Shown: positions 7,791 to 13,474 of the stretch, one piece after another | How the letters are laid out: every line of letters starts with the position of its first letter | How positions within the stretch are numbered: position 1 is the stretch's first letter | DNA from: an uncultured bacterium | GTDB lineage: Bacteria > Bacillota > Clostridia > Oscillospirales > Ruminococcaceae | NCBI GenBank assembly: GCA_934845495.1 | Contig: CAKWRB010000005.1 | Coordinates: forward strand, 1-13,474 | DNA length: 13,474 bases | Reading direction: 5' to 3' | Translations under genes and position numbers: made by a program | The notes under the pieces: generated by a model | Database searches by the model: none | Seen by the model: only the letters and a program-made list of their open reading frames with translations | Told to the model about the DNA's origin: nothing

Positions 7791-8690
7791 CTATACTCCT
7801 TCTCCGTTTGATTCGGGCTCATTTCCTTGCTTGTGGGTGGATGCTTCGCTGCTATCGGGAGTGAGCAGGTCATCTACCCCGCCAGTTGCGGGGAAGCTGC
7901 TCGGGTCGAACAGGCTATTGAGGACTTCTTCCATCCCACCGGATATGGCCTCTCCCGTATCCTTTACAATAGCCATATCAACGCGGCGGTTCTTGCGCCG
8001 CCCCTCCGGAGTATCGTTGGAGGCAATCGGATAGTTTTTTCCATAGCCCATCGGCCGCAGCTTCAAGGGATCGATTCCCTTCTCCTCCTCGAAGTAAATT
8101 GCAACGCTGCTGGCTCGCTCACCAGAAAGCATCCAGTCCGAAACAGCATAATTGGGCATATCCACCTGGGCAGTATGGCCGTTGATGCTGATGATGTATA
8201 TCTCATCCTCAACATTGTGAATGGCATCGCCTATCACATCCAGGATCGGATAGGCCGATGTACGCAGATAATACTCATCCGAATCAAAGAAAATATCATC
8301 CTGGAATCGAATATAAACGACGCTGTCTCCATTTTTGCTTACCTCAATGGATCCGGCATTTTCGCTATTATTTACATATTGCTCCAGATACTGATAGAGC
8401 TGGTCGAAATCCTGGGGCAGTTCTGTCGATCCAGGATCCCCCGCTGCAGCAACTGCTCCATCCGGAACCGGGCTATTGGCATTGGGGTCTGGCTGATCTA
8501 CCCCCAATACAACCTGTGATGTTTCATCTCCCGGTGTTCCGAACGCCTTTACAAAGGCTTCCCACTTTTCTGCATCCACCGATGAGAAGCTGAAGAGCAG
8601 CACAAAGAAAGTAAGAAGAAGTGTTACCAGGTCAGAGTATGTATTCATCCATGTACCGGTATCTTCCGTTTCACGAACCCGTCGTTTCAT
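7791..8690 (-). CDS. motB: MotB/PomB-type stator protein
   Basis: MotB anchors the stator to peptidoglycan and carries the ion-binding aspartate that drives rotation. The 299-residue protein has one membrane helix at about 17-36 with the essential Asp at D20 in TYSDLVTLLLTFFVLLFSFS. A linker and plug region follow. The OmpA-like peptidoglycan-binding domain (about 123-243) shows NGHT at 170-173, LSGERA at 188-193 and a conserved GRRKNRRVDMAIV stretch at 230-242. An acidic, Gly/Ser-rich tail of about 55 residues extends beyond the domain. The membrane segment looks more like sodium-type PomB/MotS (SDLxTLxLxFFxLLFSxS) than Bacillus proton-type MotB. The ATG at 8690 has AAAGGAG nine bases upstream. 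Gaps are 42 nt from motA and three nt to fliM. Confidence 0.96.
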   Translation of the reverse strand: MKRRVRETEDTGTWMNTYSDLVTLLLTFFVLLFSFSSVDAEKWEAFVKAFGTPGDETSQVVLGVDQPDPNANSPVPDGAVAAAGDPGSTELPQDFDQLYQYLEQYVNNSENAGSIEVSKNGDSVVYIRFQDDIFFDSDEYYLRTSAYPILDVIGDAIHNVEDEIYIISINGHTAQVDMPNYAVSDWMLSGERASSVAIYFEEEKGIDPLKLRPMGYGKNYPIASNDTPEGRRKNRRVDMAIVKDTGEAISGGMEEVLNSLFDPSSFPATGGVDDLLTPDSSEASTHKQGNEPESNGEGV

Positions 8691-8732
8691 CAGCGCAGTC
8701 TCCTTTCTTTAGATTGTGTATCTTCAATGGAG

Positions 8733-9542
8733 TTAATCCCGCTCCTTCTTTTCCTTGCGGGTCCCCTTGTCAGCCAGGAAGGCCGGAATGAGGCGAACCA
8801 GCTTTTCCTCGATAAACCGCGGATTATCGCCCGCCTGAATTGCCTGGACACCCTCCGCAATCAGCATTTTGCAGAGATATTCCTCTTCATGCCGGACACG
8901 CAGCTTGTTGGAAATAGGTGTAAAGATCAGGTTGGAAAGGATTGTTCCATAGAAGGTGGTAACCAGGGCCAGAGCCATGGCTGGGGGGATCGCATCCGGG
9001 TCATCGAGTGTTTTCAGCAGGTTGATCAGACCCATCAGGGTTCCGATCATACCGAAGGCCGGTGAGTAGGCCGACGCCTTGTCATAAAACGCTCTGTCCT
9101 GGGCATGGCGCTCATCCAGGTAGTCCAGCTCTGTCTCCAACAGATTTTTCACCTTTTCCGGTTCCACCGCATCCACGACCAGCATCATGCTATTGCGAAG
9201 GAAGGCATCCTTTGTATCCTTCAGCTTTTCTTCCAGAGAAAGCAGTCCGTTGATTCGCGCCTCTGTTGCCAGTTCTACGATCTGGTCAATATACTCCTGA
9301 GGATTGTACTTGGTCGGCATCAGAATGATCTTCAAATGCCTTGGGATCCGTGCGAAGCACTTGAGCGGGAAGGACACCATCAGTGCAGCGATTACACCAC
9401 CCAAAACCACAAGGATACTGGGAATATCGATAAAGCTCTTCAGGTTATTTCCGATAAATTCGCCAGTTCCACTATCGAACATAATACCGAACAGGATTAC
9501 AACGATAGAAAGTACCCACCCCAGAATAGACATTAAATCCAT
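8733..9542 (-). CDS. motA: MotA/PomA-type stator protein
   Basis: MotA forms the five-subunit ring around MotB and pushes on FliG in the rotor. From the ATG at 9542 it has 269 residues, nearer to PomA/MotP (about 250-270) than to E. coli MotA (295). Four membrane segments lie at about 4-24, 35-57, 157-178 and 190-208. The cytoplasmic loop carries charged residues R96 and E104/E105 in ARINGLLSLEE, the region that contacts FliG. Prolines P161 and P209 match the conserved pair near the channel. Threonines sit at T168 (GMIGTLMGL) and T195/T196 (ALVTTFYG), positions that are Thr in sodium stators. A GTG at 9548 is in frame, but AGGAGG is only two bases from it and eight bases from the ATG at 9542, so I chose the latter. 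Gene order flbD-motA-motB. Confidence 0.95.
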   Translation of the reverse strand: MDLMSILGWVLSIVVILFGIMFDSGTGEFIGNNLKSFIDIPSILVVLGGVIAALMVSFPLKCFARIPRHLKIILMPTKYNPQEYIDQIVELATEARINGLLSLEEKLKDTKDAFLRNSMMLVVDAVEPEKVKNLLETELDYLDERHAQDRAFYDKASAYSPAFGMIGTLMGLINLLKTLDDPDAIPPAMALALVTTFYGTILSNLIFTPISNKLRVRHEEEYLCKMLIAEGVQAIQAGDNPRFIEEKLVRLIPAFLADKGTRKEKKERD

Positions 9543-9550
9543 TGCCACAT

Positions 9551-9556
9551 CCTCCT
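9551..9556 (-). promoter_or_regulatory. Ribosome binding site deciding the motA start
   Basis: A perfect AGGAGG on the minus strand, eight bases before the ATG at 9542-9540. The in-frame GTG at 9548 is only two bases away from it, too close for initiation. Confidence 0.8.
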
Positions 9557-9559
9557 CAC

Positions 9560-9751
9560 TTACCGATTCTTACTCATAATCATTTGGTGATACTCGACTG
9601 TTTTATCTACAACCTCCTGCATCGTTTCATGGACAATATAGATCTGTCCATTCACCAGCCGGATCGTGGTATCAGGGTTTTCGCTGATGGTTTCGATCAA
9701 GTCGCAGTTGAGTACAAAAGCTCCGCCGCGCAGATTGTTAAGTTTGATCAT
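9560..9751 (-). CDS. flbD: FlbD/SwrD-family small flagellar protein
   Basis: The 63-residue protein matches the small FlbD family of Gram-positive flagellar operons, called SwrD (YlzI) in Bacillus subtilis, where it is reported to raise motor power and allow swarming. Family pattern: MIKLNNLRGGAFVLNCDLIE at 1-20, a PDTTIRLVNGQIYIV block at about 26-40, and a helical end with VVDKTVEYH. It has no membrane segment. The molecular mechanism is unknown. The start is ATG at 9751, with AAGGAG seven bases upstream. A longer reading from an ATG at 9781 would translate through that ribosome site and adds residues not typical of the family, so I reject it. The gene sits 17 nt before motA. It is unrelated to the Caulobacter NtrC-type regulator also named FlbD. 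Confidence 0.9.
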   Translation of the reverse strand: MIKLNNLRGGAFVLNCDLIETISENPDTTIRLVNGQIYIVHETMQEVVDKTVEYHQMIMSKNR

Positions 9752-9758
9752 ACTTGTA

Positions 9759-9764
9759 CTCCTT
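9759..9764 (-). promoter_or_regulatory. Ribosome binding site deciding the flbD start
   Basis: AAGGAG on the minus strand, seven bases before the ATG at 9751-9749. It lies 17 nt downstream (in the transcript) of the flgE-flbD stem-loop, so it stays outside the helix. Confidence 0.8.
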
Positions 9765-9781
9765 TCTCTATTCCTGATCAT

Positions 9782-9844
9782 CCGCCGGAGGGAGGCGGAA
9801 AAACCCTGGGCCCTTCTGCCCCCCTCCGGCGGCTGAACGCCGCC
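9782..9844 (-). promoter_or_regulatory. GC-rich inverted repeats with two mutually exclusive stems between flgE and flbD
   Basis: The 105-nt gap between flgE and flbD holds a perfect 11-bp inverted repeat: CCGCCGGAGGG at 9782-9792 and CCCTCCGGCGG at 9822-9832, with a 29-nt loop. A second perfect 6-bp inverted repeat, GGCGGC at 9828-9833 and GCCGCC at 9839-9844 with a 5-nt loop, shares bases 9828-9832 with the first, so both cannot form at once. In the transcript the 6-bp stem is made first, four codons' length after the flgE stop; the 11-bp stem follows. There is no U-run directly after the long stem (only a T5 inside its loop), so it is not a standard intrinsic terminator. Likely roles are an attenuator-like switch, a 3'-end stabiliser for hook mRNA, or a processing site. 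The structure is visible; the function is inference. Confidence 0.7.
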
Positions 9845-9856
9845 ATAAAGTGTTAT

Positions 9857-11497
9857 TTATCGCTTCAGATTGATAAGCTCTTCAAGCATGGTATCGGATA
9901 CTGTAATCAGTCTGGAACAAGCCTGGAATCCGCGCTGGGTGGTGATCATATCGGAGAATTCCTGGGACAGGTCCACATTGGACATTTCCAGAGCGCTGTT
10001 TTTCAGTGCGCCAGTGCCGTTTTCACCTGCCACAGCCAGCTTCGCATCGCCCGAGTTGGATGTTGCAGTAAAGTAGCTGTTACCTGACTGCATCAGGCCC
10101 TCGGCATTGGCGAAGGTGGCCAGGTCGATGCGTCCCAGAACCTGAAGGCCAGCAGCAGAGGTACCCATAATTGTGCCGTTGGCTCCAATGGAGATACCGG
10201 TGAGATTTCCCACATCCTGCTCGGTAAATTCAGTACCGCCTGTCAGGGTGAAGGTTCCCTTGCCCCAACCCAGTTCCTTGGAGGGCTGGCTGGCAGTTGC
10301 TGTACCGATGGTTACCTGCTTATCCTTGTTGGCCTCGATGTCCTTCTTGTTGGGATAGGACAGGGTGATGGTATCGTTGGCATCGCCCTTGGGGTTCTTC
10401 AGCAGGACCTGGCCGTTTCCGGTGGAAATATCTGCGCGTTCCTCGCTGATGAAGCCGGTGTATTCGGTGCCATTCACATCCACCTTTACATTGTAGCCCT
10501 TGGGCTGAGTCGATTCCTTGACCTCGACCTTCACATCGCCGGCGCCGGAGAACATCAAACCGGTTCCCGCAATCTTGAAGCCGCCCAGGAAGCTGCCGTC
10601 CTTGGATACATCTGTTCCTGGGGGAACCAGTTCGATCTTACCGCCGTCGTAGTCTGCAGCGGCGGTGTCAATGATCTGCGCACCGGTCAGCGGACCGTTT
10701 GCAAAGGGATCGGGCTGCATTTCAAAGGTGAAATCACCACCGGGATGGGCACCGCCATTTGCAGCGGTGATGGCCTCGTTGATTTTCTTCTGCAGCTCAG
10801 CCATATCAGCAAAGCTGGAGTTGGCATTGAGCTGGATGTTGATGGAGGAGCTGGTTCCGTCCATCACGGCTACCACATCTTTACCATCCGGGATCGAGGT
10901 AGTCTTGCTGAAGGTAAAGCTCACATTGGCAGCCTTGTTCTGGTTGGTGGAGGTGATGCTCAGCTTTTTGCCGCCGATTTCTGCCTCTACCTTACCAACG
11001 CTTGCCTGGATTGGTGCAACCTGGATGAGGATCTTGCTGCTTCCAGGCTCGGTGCTGTCCAGCTTTCCATCGGTAGCCGAGGTTCCCAGCACAAAGTTGC
11101 CGTTTGAATCGATCAGGGCACCGGTGGAGGGGTCGATATCCAGCATACCAGCCTTGGTGTAATAGATGTTTCCGTCCGGATCCATTACCTGGAGAAAACC
11201 TTCACCAGCGATTGCTACATCCAGCGGGTTACCAGTAGAGGTAAAGGACGACTGAGTCATCATCAGGTCAATGCTGGAAATCTGAGAACCATAACCCACC
11301 ATCGAGGGGTTGATACCGCCACGGTTGGCGCTGCCCCCGGATGCACCACGGATCTGCTGGTAGTACATATCACGGAAGGTAGCCCGGCTCGACTTGAATC
11401 CGTATGTATTGGCGTTGGCAATATTATTACCTATAATATCCATTCTTGTCTGGTTGGCGCGCATACCGGCCACACCAGCGTACATTGATCTAACCAT
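9857..11497 (-). CDS. flgE: FlgE, flagellar hook protein
   Basis: FlgE polymerises into the hook, the universal joint between rod and filament; it is exported through the gate encoded downstream. The 546-residue protein has the rod/hook-type N-terminus SMYAGVAGMRANQTRMDIIG at 4-23, followed by NNIANANTYGFKSSRATF, and the D1 start with GNPLDVAIAGEGFLQV at 89-104. A large variable middle (about 150-430) follows. The conserved return segment GISIGANGTIMG is at 434-445 and the C-terminal helix with DLSQEFSDMITTQRGFQACS at 509-528. It is clearly longer than Salmonella FlgE (403), all in the surface-exposed middle. The ATG at 11497 has GGGAG eight bases upstream. A cysteine at 527 lies in the C-terminal helix. 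The 70-nt leader before it holds a small direct-repeat/hairpin feature. Confidence 0.96.
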   Translation of the reverse strand: MVRSMYAGVAGMRANQTRMDIIGNNIANANTYGFKSSRATFRDMYYQQIRGASGGSANRGGINPSMVGYGSQISSIDLMMTQSSFTSTGNPLDVAIAGEGFLQVMDPDGNIYYTKAGMLDIDPSTGALIDSNGNFVLGTSATDGKLDSTEPGSSKILIQVAPIQASVGKVEAEIGGKKLSITSTNQNKAANVSFTFSKTTSIPDGKDVVAVMDGTSSSINIQLNANSSFADMAELQKKINEAITAANGGAHPGGDFTFEMQPDPFANGPLTGAQIIDTAAADYDGGKIELVPPGTDVSKDGSFLGGFKIAGTGLMFSGAGDVKVEVKESTQPKGYNVKVDVNGTEYTGFISEERADISTGNGQVLLKNPKGDANDTITLSYPNKKDIEANKDKQVTIGTATASQPSKELGWGKGTFTLTGGTEFTEQDVGNLTGISIGANGTIMGTSAAGLQVLGRIDLATFANAEGLMQSGNSYFTATSNSGDAKLAVAGENGTGALKNSALEMSNVDLSQEFSDMITTQRGFQACSRLITVSDTMLEELINLKR

Positions 11498-11534
11498 TCA
11501 ATTAACTCCCTTTAGGACTGCGGGGCTTCTCAAT

Positions 11535-11573
11535 CGGTCAAAGCCTTATGACCTCCAAAAGGTCCGGTCAAAG
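11535..11573 (-). repeat. Short direct repeat pair flanking a 5-bp hairpin upstream of flgE
   Basis: The sequence CGGTCAAAG (plus strand) occurs at 11535-11543 and again at 11565-11573. Between them lies GACCT-CCAAA-AGGTC (11550-11564), a perfect 5-bp inverted repeat with a 5-nt loop. The distal copy overlaps the stop codon of the upstream gene. Most of the 70-nt gap before flgE is taken by this arrangement. It could be a weak mRNA structure near the hook gene or chance; I see no promoter elements. Confidence 0.35.
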
Positions 11574-11963
11574 GATCACAGTCCCATCAATATTTGTAAA
11601 TACTCTGCCATTCAGTTCCTGGCTTGGCATGGCGGTGATCACCCTGCCATTCCGGGCACTGACTATAAATGCTGATCCATCAAGCAGGATCAAGGTATCG
11701 TTCAATCCCTTTTCGCGCGCCAATCGAAGTCCTTCCTCCAACCGCTCCATTCCGGAGCTGGAAAGCTCGATGCCCCGCTCTGCCACTCGTCCAGCGGCAT
11801 GCTTGGTAAAGGAAATCTCGGCCGTTTTATTGGCTGCTTGCGCCAAAACTTCCTGAAACGATGAACCTGCCTGTACTTCGGAACCATGCACAGACTCCAG
11901 ATTGGCCGGTACACCTGTTACCACAGGCATTTGCATCCGGCGCTGGATCAAAAGGTCATTCAC
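11568..11963 (-). CDS. Conserved flagellar operon protein (TIGR02530-type), function unknown
   Basis: This 131-residue soluble protein matches the pattern of the conserved family found between flgD and flgE in many Gram-positive flagellar operons. The conserved core begins with SFQEVLAQA (about 35-43), then ISFTKHAAGRVAERGIEL at 50-67. A helix with MERLEEGLRLAREKG follows, then LILLDGSAFIVSARNGRVIT at about 91-110, and it ends with FTNIDGTVIL. No signal peptide or membrane segment is seen. The start is GTG at 11963 with AAGGAG about ten bases upstream; an ATG two codons earlier is out of frame and stops at once. It lies 24 nt after flgD and 70 nt before flgE, which suggests a role in hook assembly or export of hook parts, but this is only inference. 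No catalytic motif was recognised. Confidence 0.85.
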   Translation of the reverse strand: MNDLLIQRRMQMPVVTGVPANLESVHGSEVQAGSSFQEVLAQAANKTAEISFTKHAAGRVAERGIELSSSGMERLEEGLRLAREKGLNDTLILLDGSAFIVSARNGRVITAMPSQELNGRVFTNIDGTVIL

Positions 11964-11987
11964 TGCATTGTTTCTCCTTCCACAGAG

Positions 11988-12776
11988 TTATTTCTCCGAG
12001 GAATCAGGGATTTCCTCACCGTTTCCTTCCGGCTTTTCAGTTCCTTCTGGCTTCTCCGGATCCGTGGGTTTATTCGGCACGGCTTCCCCGGCAATCTCCA
12101 CTACATCGTCAGCGGAGTACCATTTTCCATCGATCTGAACCCGATACTTGCCGGACTCGGTCGAGATACGATCCACCACACCTGTGATGGTGGTATCCTT
12201 TTCGCCCTCGCCCTGGGCTTTCAGACGGACTGTTACCTCGCGATCCAGCATAGACATCAGCTGGTCCATGCTGATCTTGGAGGACTCTGTCTTATCCTCG
12301 GAAGCGCCCAGCTCCATGATCTGCTGCAGGCTGAACTTTTTGCCGTTGATGTAAACAGCATACTCGTTATTTACCAGCGAGATCTTTTCAACCCTGCCGG
12401 TTTCCTTCTGCAGTTCACCGGAAACGCTGAACCGGGCTGCGGTAACTTCTTTTCCCACCAGCGACATTACGTAGTTGGTTTTCATGTAAGTGGCCAGTTC
12501 CTGCATCTGCTGCATGGTGGCAAACTGTGCAAGCTGAGTGACATACTGGGTATCGTCCACCGGATTCATGAAATCCTGATTCTGAAGCTGTGCCACCATC
12601 AGATTGAGGAAGTCATCCACCGAAACGCCATTATCGGCCTTGTCGGTAAAGACTGCGTCCCAGGACTGCCCTCCGGTCTGCTCGGTTTCGGGTGTTCCAG
12701 TGGTTTCCCGGGTGCTGAAGGCGCCAGCGGTATATCGGTTCCGATAGCTGGCTCCTGCATCGATTCCATTGATCAT
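11988..12776 (-). CDS. flgD: FlgD, hook-cap (hook assembly scaffold) protein
   Basis: FlgD caps the growing hook and places FlgE subunits, then is discarded. The N-terminal FlgD domain is clear at about 50-108, with SVDDFLNLMVAQLQNQDFMN at 52-71, PVDDTQYVTQLAQFATMQQM at 72-91, and a MSLVGKEVT block at 104-112. The usual FlgD has about 220-240 residues; this has 262. After the core come two related segments: about 105-157 (VGKEVTA ... NGKKFSLQQIMEL) and 176-229 (LDREVTV ... DGKWYSADDVVEI). Both follow the pattern xREVT, then GxVxxIS, then YxVxIxGKxxS and a final acidic-hydrophobic turn. A Pro/Glu-rich tail with two EKPEG units ends the protein (233-262). The ATG at 12776 has AAAGGAG nine bases upstream. 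It lies 17 nt after fliK and 24 nt before the next gene. Confidence 0.95.
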   Translation of the reverse strand: MINGIDAGASYRNRYTAGAFSTRETTGTPETEQTGGQSWDAVFTDKADNGVSVDDFLNLMVAQLQNQDFMNPVDDTQYVTQLAQFATMQQMQELATYMKTNYVMSLVGKEVTAARFSVSGELQKETGRVEKISLVNNEYAVYINGKKFSLQQIMELGASEDKTESSKISMDQLMSMLDREVTVRLKAQGEGEKDTTITGVVDRISTESGKYRVQIDGKWYSADDVVEIAGEAVPNKPTDPEKPEGTEKPEGNGEEIPDSSEK

Positions 12777-12793
12777 TCACAACCACTCCTTTC

Positions 12794-13474
12794 TTAAATA
12801 TAGGCGTCCAGCTCGCCATCCAGCGTCTGGACCTGGTCGATCACTGCATCGAAGCTATCATCGTCTTCTCTCCAGCGACCGTCACGATGCTGCTGACGCT
12901 GCTCGAAGTACTGATGCGAAGAGGACTGCCGCTGATCGGCAAAGGCATTCTGCGAAGCATACGAGGCCATCTGGTCAGACGGGAGCATGACTACCTGTTC
13001 CACCTGGGCCTGAAGCGGACGCAGTGCCTCCTGCAGTGCGGTGACTTCGTTGGAAATCAGTCGGGCTGCCTGCGGGCTGGATGTAAAGATGCTCAGTGAC
13101 ATATGTTCCCGGTCATCCGAAATCTTTACAACAACTTCTCCGATACCTTCCGGCGCCAGACGAACGATAAACTCGCTTTTACCCTGGGCAGTCTGGTTCA
13201 GGATCCCGGTCCGGAGCTGTTTTCCGATTTCTTCAGCGGAAGGAAGCGCATGGTCTGCTGTCTCCATCTTCGCCGCCAGGAAACGCCCTGCATTCACATC
13301 TGCCTGCAGGCTCTCGATATCCACCGGGACAACTGTTTCACGCTCCTGTTGCTCCAGAAGCTGCTTTGCTGCACGAATCGAATTCCCTGCTTCCAACTCC
13401 GAGATCCTGTTCTTCAGCGAGTTATCTGTCTGCTCGCCGGACCAGGCTGTTTTGAGGACTGTGTAAAGCTGCTT
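12794..13474 (-). CDS. fliK: FliK, hook-length control protein (C-terminal part; start outside window)
   Basis: FliK is exported during hook growth, measures hook length, and signals FlhB to switch to filament substrates. The frame is open to the right edge of the window, giving 226 C-terminal residues; the N-terminal ruler part lies outside. The Flg_hook (specificity switch) domain is seen at about 85-163 of the fragment. It contains FIVRLAPEGIGEVVVKISDD (the L-x-P-x-x-[LI]-G-x-V-x-V core), then MSLSIFTSSPQAARLISNEV, then LQEALRPLQAQVEQVVM. A Gln/His/Arg-rich, then acidic, tail follows. An internal TTG at 13396 could be mistaken for a start, but there is no reason to begin there since the frame continues upstream. 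The stop lies 17 nt before flgD, the usual fliK-flgD order. Confidence 0.92.
   Translation of the reverse strand, partial: KQLYTVLKTAWSGEQTDNSLKNRISELEAGNSIRAAKQLLEQQERETVVPVDIESLQADVNAGRFLAAKMETADHALPSAEEIGKQLRTGILNQTAQGKSEFIVRLAPEGIGEVVVKISDDREHMSLSIFTSSPQAARLISNEVTALQEALRPLQAQVEQVVMLPSDQMASYASQNAFADQRQSSSHQYFEQRQQHRDGRWREDDDSFDAVIDQVQTLDGELDAYI

Noticed and set aside
9752..9781. Longer flbD starting at the ATG at 9781
   Set aside because: The extension translates through the AAGGAG ribosome site of the ATG at 9751 and does not resemble the family N-terminus.
9782..9832. Rho-independent terminator after flgE
   Set aside because: The stem is strong but no T-run follows it in the direction of transcription; the T5 is inside the loop.
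11510..11550. Sigma-28 type promoter before flgE, suggested by GACCGATT resembling the GCCGATAA element
   Set aside because: No TAAA-type upstream element lies at the right distance, and the gene is inside a tight operon.

Overview
The window is one continuous block of flagellar genes, all read from the minus strand, so transcription runs from high to low coordinates. Gene content and order match the large fla/che operon of Gram-positive bacteria. The marker genes are fliY (a CheC-FliN fusion), an embedded cheY, a FlbD/SwrD-type small protein and the TIGR02530-type protein between flgD and flgE. With moderate GC, strong AGGAG-type ribosome sites and motA-motB inside the operon, this suggests a motile member of Clostridia, perhaps Oscillospiraceae or Lachnospiraceae. 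The family-level guess is inference only.

In transcription order there are three blocks. (1) Hook assembly, 13474 to 9857: the C-terminal part of fliK (hook-length control), flgD (hook cap), a conserved flagellar-operon protein of unknown role, and flgE (hook). (2) Motor and switch, 9751 to 5079: flbD/swrD, motA, motB, fliM, fliY and cheY, covering stator, C-ring switch and its signal input. (3) Export gate, 5064 to 1: fliO, fliP, fliQ, fliR, flhB and flhA, the membrane core of the flagellar type III secretion system. flhA continues past the left edge.

Genes are tightly packed. There are two overlaps (fliO/fliP 4 nt, fliM/fliY 40 nt) and many gaps of 1 to 50 nt, so one or a few polycistronic transcripts with translational coupling are likely. 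The largest gap is 105 nt between flgE and flbD. It is GC-rich and holds two mutually exclusive inverted repeats, the best regulatory candidate in the window. The next largest, 70 nt before flgE, holds only a weak hairpin between short direct repeats. No tRNA, rRNA, mobile element, CRISPR array or convincing promoter was seen. No stretch over 300 bases lacks a gene.

I see no new defence or mobile system; this is core motility DNA. Points worth a second look are the flgE-flbD leader structure, the flbD-motA-motB synteny without fliL, signs of sodium coupling in the stator, a duplicated small domain in FlgD, a repeat-expanded linker and missing N-terminal CheY-docking motif in FliY, and the 40-nt fliM/fliY overlap.
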